From NCBI GenBank assembly GCA_028705705.1, contig JAQWCZ010000105.1, positions 1 through 6,941 on the forward strand: a stretch of DNA of 6,941 nt. Reading direction: 5' to 3'. Positions 1 through 6,703 of the stretch are shown here, piece after piece. The notes beneath the pieces are model-generated. The model saw only the letters and a program-made list of their open reading frames with translations. It was not told the DNA's origin and did not search any database. Both the position numbers and the translations under genes were made by a program. The DNA is from Paludibacter sp. (GTDB lineage Bacteria > Bacteroidota > Bacteroidia > Bacteroidales > Paludibacteraceae). Each line of letters opens with the position of its first letter. Within the stretch, counting starts at the first letter, position 1.

Positions 1-1
1 T

Positions 2-784
2 GGTGTAGATATTCAGGAAATTTCAACTAAAGAAAGGGCTTTGCTCATATCGTTGGTATTAACCGACAGAATTGAAATTGAAAATGCAACGGTAAAGTCC
101 ATTGTTGCCATGGGTCGACATCCACACACAAACTGGTGGGGAAGTATCAATGAAGAAACGGGATTACAGGTGCATAAGGCCATTTCCATGGTGCATCTTG
201 AAAATATGGCTGATAAACTGATTTCAGAATTGTCGGATGGTGAAAAGCAACGCGTGATGATTGCCAAGGCTTTTGTGCAGGATACGCCCATCATTATTCT
301 GGACGAACCAACTGCTCACCTCGATTTGCCTAACCGCGTTGAAATCATGTTACTACTGCATAAGCTGGCTCATGAAACGAGCAAAACAGTCATCATTTCG
401 ACTCACGAGCTGGATATGGCCTTGCAAGCTGCCGACAGGGTTTGGCTGATGACAGCCAACAAAGGCGTTGAAGTGGGAGTTCCCGAAGATTTGGTACTGA
501 ATGGTCGTTTTAACGAAGCTTTCAGAAGTGATAACTTTGTTTTTAATCCCACCAACGGGAACTTCTCCATGAATTATAAATTAGATAAGCAGGTGTCGGT
601 ACAGGGAGAAAAAACAAGGATGTATTGGACTTTACGTGCTCTGGCAAGAGCCGGTTATGCTGCGGTAGAAAAAGCAAATCCAGCAATTGTCATTGAAAAC
701 AATTGCTGGATGATAGGGGATAATGAGTATGACTCAATTGAAAAATTATTAGTTGCTTTATCTCACTCCGTGCATCATGCGTAA
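2..784 (+). CDS. FecE/BtuD-like ABC transporter ATP-binding protein, 5' truncated
   Basis: This is the C-terminal 260 residues of a cytoplasmic ATPase that would power a FecCD/BtuCD-type importer for siderophore-iron, haem or cobalamin. The frame is open from base 2, so the gene starts upstream and Walker A is off the window. Visible, counting from base 2: the family segment AMGRHPH (36-42), the ABC signature LSDGEKQR (77-84), Walker B ending in D101 with catalytic E102, the D-loop AHLD (105-108) and the switch histidine H135 in STHELD. The spacing and the GRHPH segment are typical of the iron/B12 subfamily. The usual Q-loop Gln position appears to be Thr21 (LVLTDR). After the ABC fold comes an extension of about 70 residues (roughly 188-260), which I recall from Bacteroidota members but whose role I do not know. 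The permease and binding-protein genes are presumably upstream. The substrate cannot be told from this fragment. The last 27 bp overlap the convergent transporter gene. Confidence 0.9.
   Translation, partial: GVDIQEISTKERALLISLVLTDRIEIENATVKSIVAMGRHPHTNWWGSINEETGLQVHKAISMVHLENMADKLISELSDGEKQRVMIAKAFVQDTPIIILDEPTAHLDLPNRVEIMLLLHKLAHETSKTVIISTHELDMALQAADRVWLMTANKGVEVGVPEDLVLNGRFNEAFRSDNFVFNPTNGNFSMNYKLDKQVSVQGEKTRMYWTLRALARAGYAAVEKANPAIVIENNCWMIGDNEYDSIEKLLVALSHSVHHA
669..711 (-). terminator. Intrinsic terminator of the POT transporter gene, inside the ABC ATPase coding region
   Basis: A perfect 13-bp inverted repeat (678-690 and 699-711; arm core CCAGCAATTG) encloses an 8-nt loop. Read on the minus strand it is followed by TTG, C and then five T (669-673), as in a Rho-independent terminator. 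It begins 47 nt past the minus-strand stop codon at 758. On the plus strand no T-run follows, so it should not stop ABC transcription. The hairpin must also encode protein (residues about 226-237 of the ATPase), which makes its perfection notable. Confidence 0.55.
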
Positions 785-2143
785 GAGTTTTTTGTTGAGG
801 GAGATCAGGATGATACCACAAACAATGACAAACAGCGCCACGTAGAGGAATATTTTACCTGCACCCATTGATTCAACTGAAGATGCCAGGAATCCTCCCA
901 CGATGTTTGCCACAAATGATGAAAGCAACCAGACACCCATCAATACAGAAGCTAATTTAGGAGGTGACAGTTTTGTAACAACCGATAAACCTACGGGTGA
1001 TAAGCATAATTCTCCCAGCGTATGAACCAGGTAGGTTAGTACTAACCAGATCAGGCTGGCTTTGATGCTTACGTCTTCAACGTCTCCACCTCTTTCGGCA
1101 ACAGCCCCCAACATAAAGAAGAATCCAACACCGAGGATAACCATACCAAGACCCATTTTGATGGGAGTCGTCAGCTTTTTACCGGTTTTAGAAACCCAGA
1201 ACATACCAAACAAAGGAGCCAATAATACAATAAACAAGGGGTTTACAGATTGGAACCAGGCTGTCGGGATTTCATAACCAAACACAACACGGTCAACATA
1301 TTTATCGGTATAAAGACTCAAAGAAGAACCTGCCTGTTCAAATCCTGCCCAGAAGAAAATGGCAAAAACGAAGAGTACAAAAATAACAGTAATACGCTGT
1401 TTTTCTTCTTTTGTAAGTGGTTTATTTGGATCAACAGGCGCTTCCAGGTTGATCGCCGATGCCTGAAGTGAACCCGGTCTCTTCCCGATGTTACCCAGGT
1501 ATTTTTGTGCCAGCGTATTGAAAAATATCTGTCCGAGACACATGCCGACTGCAGCGGCAAGGAAGCCGTAACGATAACCATAGCTCATGATTACTTCACC
1601 TGCTTCATTGGTAACCGTACCGGCGAATAAATTATCGGTCAAGAAACCTACCACCAATGGAGCCATGAAAGCACCCAGATTGATACCCATGTAGAAAATG
1701 GAAAATGCTGAATCCCTTCTTACATCACCTTCTTCATATAATCCACCTACCATGGTTGAAATATTAGGTTTGAAGAATCCGTTACCAATAATTAGCAATC
1801 CAAGACCGGCAAAGAGTCCTGCATGGGTGTTAAAAGCAAATAAGGTCAATTGCCCAAGCATCATGGTAATCCCGCCAATGGTGATGGCATGTCGCTGACC
1901 AATCCATTTGTCAGCAATCCAACCACCAATCAACGGTGTGAAATAAACGAAACCGGTAAAGAAGCCGTAAATTAAACTTGCGCTTTGTGCGTTTATGTTG
2001 AGACCCCCTTCCAAATATGTTTTTGTCAGATAAAGAATCAGGATACCCCGCATCCCATAATAACTGAAACGTTCCCACATCTCAGTCAAAAACAATAAAT
2101 ACAGGCCTTTGGGATGACCCGTTCTTTTTTTACCTTTTGTCAT
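758..2143 (-). CDS. POT/PTR2 family proton-dependent oligopeptide transporter
   Basis: An inner-membrane proton symporter for di- and tripeptides, 461 residues. The family ExxERFxYY motif is intact in helix 1 (E21, E24, R25, F26, Y28, Y29). The first PTR2 signature GGWIAD is at 73-78, the substrate-site Lys of FKPNIS is K125, and the second PTR2 signature FYMGINLG is at 150-157. FEQAG (268-272) is in helix 7 and GELCLSPVG, with the helix-10 glutamate E378, is at 377-385. Hydrophobic runs suggest 12 membrane helices in two bundles of six. They are joined by a hydrophilic linker (about 212-250) where many bacterial POTs have two extra helices. I chose the ATG at 2143: it is followed by the MTKGKKRTGHP leader typical of the family. 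The in-frame upstream start at 2212 would add a 23-residue basic stretch and would overlap the predicted promoter. There is no Shine-Dalgarno, as usual in Bacteroidota. Peptide transport is confident; the exact substrate range is not known. Confidence 0.95.
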   Translation of the reverse strand: MTKGKKRTGHPKGLYLLFLTEMWERFSYYGMRGILILYLTKTYLEGGLNINAQSASLIYGFFTGFVYFTPLIGGWIADKWIGQRHAITIGGITMMLGQLTLFAFNTHAGLFAGLGLLIIGNGFFKPNISTMVGGLYEEGDVRRDSAFSIFYMGINLGAFMAPLVVGFLTDNLFAGTVTNEAGEVIMSYGYRYGFLAAAVGMCLGQIFFNTLAQKYLGNIGKRPGSLQASAINLEAPVDPNKPLTKEEKQRITVIFVLFVFAIFFWAGFEQAGSSLSLYTDKYVDRVVFGYEIPTAWFQSVNPLFIVLLAPLFGMFWVSKTGKKLTTPIKMGLGMVILGVGFFFMLGAVAERGGDVEDVSIKASLIWLVLTYLVHTLGELCLSPVGLSVVTKLSPPKLASVLMGVWLLSSFVANIVGGFLASSVESMGAGKIFLYVALFVIVCGIILISLNKKLLRMMHGVR

Positions 2144-2163
2144 TATTTTGATGTTTATTTTTC

Positions 2164-2177
2164 GCTTTTTAAAAAGC
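2164..2177. repeat. 14-bp perfect palindrome at the predicted start of the POT transcript
   Basis: GCTTTTTAAAAAGC is perfectly self-complementary with no loop and sits 5 to 19 nt downstream of the POT -7 element, where the transcript should begin. It could be an operator half-site pair or a chance A/T-rich palindrome. It is too short and unspaced to be a convincing terminator for the upstream gene. Confidence 0.25.
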
Positions 2178-2182
2178 AGGTG

Positions 2183-2212
2183 CAAAAATAATAAACTTGT
2201 TTGAATATACAA
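2183..2212 (-). promoter_or_regulatory. Bacteroides-type promoter of the POT transporter gene
   Basis: On the minus strand, TTG (2212-2210) is followed after exactly 19 nt by TATTTTTG (2190-2183). This matches the Bacteroidota sigma-ABfr consensus TTTG/TTG-N19-21-TAnnTTTG. The start site should fall near 2177, giving a leader of about 33 nt before the ATG at 2143. It begins 4 bp beyond the stop codon of the upstream gene, so the transporter can be transcribed on its own. No clear terminator separates the two genes, so read-through is also possible. Confidence 0.6.
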
Positions 2213-2215
2213 TAT

Positions 2216-5200
2216 TTATTCAACCAAGTTTAACGTGTTATCCGGTTTCATAACTACCCCGATATTTTTTCTTCCATCCGACTTGATGACGATAGGATTA
2301 TTGAAACGAACCTGCCTCACATATTCACTTTCATAAATGGCTTCCTGACTATTTAGAAAATCAATATCAAAGGAGCCTTCTTTATTAAACGGATTGATGG
2401 TGAAATAGGAGACTCCGAAAGAGGTCAGATTTTGGAAGAAATGGGTACCCTGACTTGGTTCAATTCTATAGTTGGATAGTCCGGATTCAACAATTAGCAT
2501 GGCGTTGCTGATGTGTGGCCATTTGACCGGAATGCCTAACCAGGGATCACTGGATCCCCAGCGACCCGGACCAACCAACACATAATGCCTGTTTTCGGCG
2601 ATCATTTTCTTATTCAGTTTTTCGATGTCAAACATGATGAGTTGATTCTTAGAGGCGTTAAAAGCTTCGGGCTTTACATAGACGATATCATATACATCAT
2701 TGGTAATGCCATGCCCCAGTACACTGTTGCTGCTGATGATGGTGTCTACAACCTGAATTTTGCCAATGTCTTCGTTGATGTTTTCGTTGGAATCAACTAT
2801 TGGTCTGATTTGGAGAAAGTAGAATGTATGTTGTTTGTTCTCAGAATAATCCAGGTTTACTGCGAATTCAATTTCGATGGGACGGCCCATTTCATTGTGG
2901 GATATTCTAAGTACATCTTTTAGAATATCTGCTAATGGGAAAACGTTGTGTTGCAGGATGTTCGCAAAGGTAATGATTTTCCTTCCTCCTTCATAAATTC
3001 CGTCATATATCATTTGCTCCTGTACATCATAAGTCGAAGCAATGTACTTCAGCGTACCATCTTTCATCGCCTCCTGAACATTGATTTTTAGTAGGTTAAA
3101 TCCATCATCCACCTGGGGAGTAAAATGAATATTATTCAGATCAAGCGCGTTGAAATAGGTTTGTGTTTCTCTTAAAGCATATTCCAGACTGCTGGTTTGC
3201 AAAATGTTATGCGGATATGCAGGAGAAAAGCGCAAAGTCATACCTCCGTCAACAATGTATTTTCCCAATCCAAGTGCAACATTGGCAATACCATCTTCCG
3301 GTCTTTCAGATCCAATTGGATAATAATTGAGTGATTTGGCAACCCCGGAGAAAGAAGGGTAAAATCGGTTGTCGTATTGATTTCCGCAGGTTTCCTGGAG
3401 TACAATAGCCATTTTTTCTTCATCGATGACATTTTTAGTTGCCGTCATGTATAGTTTGCTCTGCTGAAAATACACGGAAGCATATACCGCTTTAATGGCC
3501 TCGGTAAGTAGTGATAGGGTTTGCGTGCGGCTTACTTTATTATATGGAACCATATAGGTTGAATAGATACCTGCAAAAGGTTGATAATGCGAATCTTCGA
3601 GTAAACTGGAGGAACGAACGGCAACCGGAGTATTGATAACGCCCAGAAATGCATAGAGGTCAGCAATCAGTTTTTTAGGTATGCGTGCGTGTAAAAAATG
3701 TTTCAGAATTTCTTCATCCGGTAAATCCGACAAAGCGATAGGATATAAATCGTTCATTTCCATGAACTCTGTAAATATATCCGTACATATTACCACTGTT
3801 TTGGGAATCACAATCTGAACATTGTCGTGTTGCTGTAATTTTTCATTTCGCTTGATCATGGAGTCGATGAAAGCCAATCCGCGTCCTTTACCACCCATTG
3901 ATCCGTCGCCAATACGGGCAAAGTTTGAATATTGATCGAATCTTTCCCGCTGAAAAACGGCAACCACACCCCGATTTTTGATTTTACGATATTTCACGAT
4001 GCCTCCGAAAAGCACCTGACGAAGTTTGTTTAAATCTTCGATACCGGGATCATAAATATTGGTGTTTTTAAAAAATTCAGCCAATGGAAACATGGCTCTG
4101 GAATACAGCCAGCGGGAAACATTGTTGCGGGTAACATGATACATCAAACATTCATCACTCAGATTAAAGAATATATCCTGTAAATCCCGCAGGTTTCTCA
4201 CCCTGGCTTCAACTTCACCTGTATTAGGATTTTTAAAAATAAAATCCGAAAATCCGAAATTGAGATTAATCCGGTCGCGAAGTTCAGTGAGCAAGGTTGG
4301 GGAGTGCTTACTGATAAAGGCAGCTTTTACCTTTTCAGCTTCTTCTTTATTCCTGTCGTCTGATGACTGGATAATAAGCGGAATGAATTTATCCTGTTTT
4401 CTGATTTCTTCACATAGGGTAATTCCGGCATTTTTTACTTTGATACCATCTTTCAGGAAACTAACATCAGCGATAACCCCGAGCATGTTATCCTTATATT
4501 TATTGTATATGGAAATGGCTTCTTCGTAAGTACGTGCAAACAGAATTTTCGGTCTGCCCCGCATCCTTAGCATTTGTTCGTGTTCGTTCAACGCTTCGGT
4601 CATAAATGAAAGCGATTGTTTGAACACAAATTTATACAGATGAGGCAGGATAGAAGAATAGAAGTGAATGGAATCCTCAATAAACAAAATTACCTGAACA
4701 CCCACGGAAGCGACATCTTCCTCTACATTCATTTTATCCTCCAGCATTTTAGTAATAGCCAGCAAAATATCGGGGTTGCCCAGCCAACTGAAAACATAAT
4801 CAATCGCACTTAAATCTTCGTTGGATATTCTTTTGGAAACAGATTTAGAGAAAGGTGTAAGTACCACAATAGGAATGTTTGGGTAGTGCATTTTAACACC
4901 CTTTGCCCATTCAAACGGATTGATGCTGTCGCCACTTGGCATCGAGATAATCACATCGAAATCTCGTTCTTTTAATATTCTGTTGGCTTCTTTTTCGTTT
5001 GAAACCAGGGTGAAACGTGGCGGATAACGCAGGTTTAACGCTGTATATTCGTTGAAAATCTGTTCGTCGATCCGACCATCTTCTTCCAGCATAAAAGAAT
5101 CGTATTTACTGGCATAAAGCAGGATGTTGTAAATACGATGTTTCATCAAATCAGCAAAAGAGGTATCTTTAAAATATAATTGTTTGATGTTTCTGTACAT
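2216..5200 (-). CDS. Double receiver-like / PPDK-type ATP-grasp protein (PEP synthase-related, incomplete catalytic set)
   Basis: A 994-residue, apparently cytosolic protein with no signal peptide or membrane helices. Domains in order: a degenerate receiver-like fold (about 22-155), a second receiver-like fold (about 167-315) with an acidic pocket (E175, D176), candidate phospho-acceptor D245, S279/S280 and K298, then a linker (about 315-425). Next is a pyruvate-phosphate-dikinase N-terminal-type ATP-grasp region (about 426-800), with glycine-rich GSMGGKGRG (433-441, K438), VRSSSLLED (528-536) followed by FAGIYSTY, and EIEFAVN (776-782) plus LQIRP (796-800) closing the ATP site. The C-terminal part (about 815-994) contains GPGRWGSSDPWLGIPV (877-892) and GTHFFQNL (918-925). 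The usual PEP-synthase motif TSHAA with the phospho-His, and the PEP-binding TIM barrel, are not seen. Databases would probably call it PEP/pyruvate-binding protein or PEP synthase, but it should not be assumed to make PEP. ATP binding is well supported; the acceptor is unknown. The start at 5200 precedes the first fold directly and gives an 87-nt leader from the predicted promoter. Confidence 0.9.
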   Translation of the reverse strand: MYRNIKQLYFKDTSFADLMKHRIYNILLYASKYDSFMLEEDGRIDEQIFNEYTALNLRYPPRFTLVSNEKEANRILKERDFDVIISMPSGDSINPFEWAKGVKMHYPNIPIVVLTPFSKSVSKRISNEDLSAIDYVFSWLGNPDILLAITKMLEDKMNVEEDVASVGVQVILFIEDSIHFYSSILPHLYKFVFKQSLSFMTEALNEHEQMLRMRGRPKILFARTYEEAISIYNKYKDNMLGVIADVSFLKDGIKVKNAGITLCEEIRKQDKFIPLIIQSSDDRNKEEAEKVKAAFISKHSPTLLTELRDRINLNFGFSDFIFKNPNTGEVEARVRNLRDLQDIFFNLSDECLMYHVTRNNVSRWLYSRAMFPLAEFFKNTNIYDPGIEDLNKLRQVLFGGIVKYRKIKNRGVVAVFQRERFDQYSNFARIGDGSMGGKGRGLAFIDSMIKRNEKLQQHDNVQIVIPKTVVICTDIFTEFMEMNDLYPIALSDLPDEEILKHFLHARIPKKLIADLYAFLGVINTPVAVRSSSLLEDSHYQPFAGIYSTYMVPYNKVSRTQTLSLLTEAIKAVYASVYFQQSKLYMTATKNVIDEEKMAIVLQETCGNQYDNRFYPSFSGVAKSLNYYPIGSERPEDGIANVALGLGKYIVDGGMTLRFSPAYPHNILQTSSLEYALRETQTYFNALDLNNIHFTPQVDDGFNLLKINVQEAMKDGTLKYIASTYDVQEQMIYDGIYEGGRKIITFANILQHNVFPLADILKDVLRISHNEMGRPIEIEFAVNLDYSENKQHTFYFLQIRPIVDSNENINEDIGKIQVVDTIISSNSVLGHGITNDVYDIVYVKPEAFNASKNQLIMFDIEKLNKKMIAENRHYVLVGPGRWGSSDPWLGIPVKWPHISNAMLIVESGLSNYRIEPSQGTHFFQNLTSFGVSYFTINPFNKEGSFDIDFLNSQEAIYESEYVRQVRFNNPIVIKSDGRKNIGVVMKPDNTLNLVE

Positions 5201-5245
5201 GACTGTAATTTAAATTTTTATGCAGAAAAAATAAATTTCAAAAAC

Positions 5246-5320
5246 GATTTGATTATTTGAAAAAACAACTAACTTTGGTGGTATTATTGAAGCACAAAGC
5301 TAATAATCTAAAATCAAATC
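5246..5320. repeat. 9-bp inverted repeat spanning the shared gdhA / ATP-grasp promoter region
   Basis: GATTTGATT (5246-5254) and AATCAAATC (5312-5320) are perfect inverted copies separated by 57 bp. Their centre of symmetry (5283) falls where both predicted transcripts start, and the left arm contains the -33 box of gdhA. A regulator binding both arms could control both genes by looping. The region is A/T-rich, so a chance repeat of this size is quite possible. Confidence 0.3.
5248..5277 (+). promoter_or_regulatory. Bacteroides-type promoter of gdhA
   Basis: TTTG (5248-5251) is followed after 18 nt by TAACTTTG (5270-5277), a perfect TAnnTTTG -7 box with spacing one short of the usual 19-21. 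The start site should be near 5284, giving a leader of about 64 nt before the ATG at 5348. The leader shows no Shine-Dalgarno sequence and ends in an A/T-rich stretch. Confidence 0.6.
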
Positions 5321-5324
5321 ACAA
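5295..5324 (-). promoter_or_regulatory. Bacteroides-type promoter of the receiver/ATP-grasp gene
   Basis: On the minus strand TTG (5324-5322) is followed after 19 nt by TAGCTTTG (5302-5295), a perfect match to the -7 consensus at ideal spacing. The start site should be near 5288, giving an 87-nt leader before the ATG at 5200. This promoter lies inside the predicted gdhA leader and faces the gdhA promoter head-on. Confidence 0.55.
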
Positions 5325-5347
5325 TAGCAATTTAAAACTAATTGTAT

Positions 5348-6682
5348 ATGGATATAGAAAAAATCATGTCGTCGCTCGAAGCGAAGCATCCGGGAGAAAA
5401 GGAGTATTTACAAGCTGTAAGAGAAGTATTGATCAGTATTGAAGAAGTCTATAACGAACATTCGGAGTTTGAAAAGGCCAAAATAGCTGAAAGGATGGTG
5501 GAACCTGATCGGATTTTTACTTTCAAGGTGCCTTGGGTTGACGATCGGGGAGAGGTACAGGTAAATCTGGGTTACCGGATACAGTATAACAATGCGATTG
5601 GTCCGTATAAAGGCGGATTGCGTTTTCACTCTTCAGTTACACTTTCCATTCTGAAATTCCTGGGATTTGAACAAACTTTTAAAAATGCGCTGACAACCCT
5701 GCCGATGGGAGGAGGAAAGGGTGGTTCTGATTTCAACCCGAGAGGTAAATCACCTGCTGAAGTGATGCGTTTTTGTCAGGCCTATATGTTGGAACTTTGG
5801 CGGCATATTGGACCGGAAACCGACATTCCCGCGGGAGACATTGGTGTTGGAGCACGTGAAATCGGTTATTTATATGGTATGTATCGCAAGTTGGCGCGTG
5901 AAAATACAGGTGTATTTACCGGAAAAGGACTTGAGTACGGCGGTTCCCTGATTCGTCCCGAAGCAACGGGTTTTGGTGGTTTGTACTTTGTCAGCCAGAT
6001 GCTCGAAACAGCAGGAGAAAGTATGAAAGATAAAACCATCGCCATTTCCGGTTTTGGAAATGTGGCCTGGGGGGCCGCATTAAAAGCGACTGAAATGGGG
6101 GCTAAGGTGATAACCATTTCCGGTCCGGATGGTTATGTGCTGGACGAAAATGGTATTTCGGGAGAAAAGATTGAATATATGCTTGAGCTGAGAGCTACCT
6201 GCAATGATGTGGTTGCTCCCTATGCTGAAAAATACGGAGTACCTTTTTTTTCAGATAAAAGACCCTGGGAGGTAAAAGTTGATATCGCATTGCCTTGTGC
6301 CACGCAAAATGAATTAAATGCAGATGATGCCCGGATGCTGATAAACAATGGTGTAAAGTGTGTGGGAGAAATATCAAATATGGGTTGTACCCCGGAAGCC
6401 ATCGACTTGTTTATCGAACACAAAGTGATTTATGGCCCGGGCAAAGCCGTCAATGCCGGCGGTGTTGCTACATCGGGACTCGAAATGACTCAAAACGCCA
6501 TGCACATCAACTGGAGTGCAGCAGAAGTTGATGCCAAACTTCGCCAGATAATGTCCGATATTCATGCACAATGTGTCAAATATGGTAAAGAACCGGATGG
6601 CTACATCAATTACATGAAAGGTGCTAATGTAGCAGGATTTCTAAAAGTTGCAAAAGCCATGCTGGCGCAGGGAATGGTGTGA
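5348..6682 (+). CDS. gdhA: Glutamate dehydrogenase, hexameric family I, NAD-type coenzyme residues
   Basis: Catalyses the reversible conversion of glutamate to 2-oxoglutarate and ammonia in the cytosol. At 444 residues it has the length of the small hexameric family. The substrate domain has GPYKGGLRFH (85-94, K88), K112, the GLFV active-site motif LPMGGGKGGSDFNP (118-131, catalytic K124) and PAGDIGVG with catalytic D164. The Rossmann domain has SGFGNVAWG (234-242) with the GxGxxA turn at G235, G237 and A240, then ISGPDGY (257-263). NAGGVATSGLEMTQN (369-383) lines the glutamate site. F236, P260 and D261 match residues known to favour NAD in the Clostridium symbiosum enzyme (F238, P262, D263), whereas NADP enzymes usually have small, polar or SDS-type residues there. 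EC 1.4.1.2 is therefore more likely than 1.4.1.4, though dual use is possible. The ATG at 5348 was preferred over the TTG two codons upstream. The gene is divergent from the ATP-grasp gene and monocistronic, with its own terminator. Confidence 0.97.
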   Translation: MDIEKIMSSLEAKHPGEKEYLQAVREVLISIEEVYNEHSEFEKAKIAERMVEPDRIFTFKVPWVDDRGEVQVNLGYRIQYNNAIGPYKGGLRFHSSVTLSILKFLGFEQTFKNALTTLPMGGGKGGSDFNPRGKSPAEVMRFCQAYMLELWRHIGPETDIPAGDIGVGAREIGYLYGMYRKLARENTGVFTGKGLEYGGSLIRPEATGFGGLYFVSQMLETAGESMKDKTIAISGFGNVAWGAALKATEMGAKVITISGPDGYVLDENGISGEKIEYMLELRATCNDVVAPYAEKYGVPFFSDKRPWEVKVDIALPCATQNELNADDARMLINNGVKCVGEISNMGCTPEAIDLFIEHKVIYGPGKAVNAGGVATSGLEMTQNAMHINWSAAEVDAKLRQIMSDIHAQCVKYGKEPDGYINYMKGANVAGFLKVAKAMLAQGMV

Positions 6683-6703
6683 GAAAAGGTATTGTTTAAT
6701 TTG

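Noticed and set aside
41..43. TTG as a start codon for the ABC ATPase
   Set aside because: The frame is open to the window edge, and ABC proteins need Walker A upstream of this point, so it is an internal codon of a truncated gene.
2144..2212. Longer N-terminus for the POT transporter starting at 2212
   Set aside because: It adds 23 residues with no family resemblance and would place the start codon on the predicted -33 box; the ATG at 2143 gives the normal POT N-terminus.
2545..2562. GGATC/GGATCC near-repeat
   Set aside because: Imperfect, inside a conserved coding motif (GRWGSSDPW), and explained by the protein sequence.
2585..2923. Plus-strand 112-residue reading frame
   Set aside because: It lies entirely antisense to the ATP-grasp gene, has no recognisable motifs and no promoter; it is a shadow of the coding strand.
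4260..4529. Plus-strand 89-residue reading frame opposite the second receiver-like domain
   Set aside because: Antisense shadow of a well-supported gene, with no motif of its own.
2216..5200. Calling the 994-residue protein a true PEP synthase (ppsA)
   Set aside because: The ATP-grasp part fits, but the catalytic His motif and PEP-binding barrel are not visible, and PpsA has no receiver domains.
5342..5347. TTG start two codons before the gdhA ATG
   Set aside because: The ATG at 5348 gives the standard family length and needs no unusual start codon.
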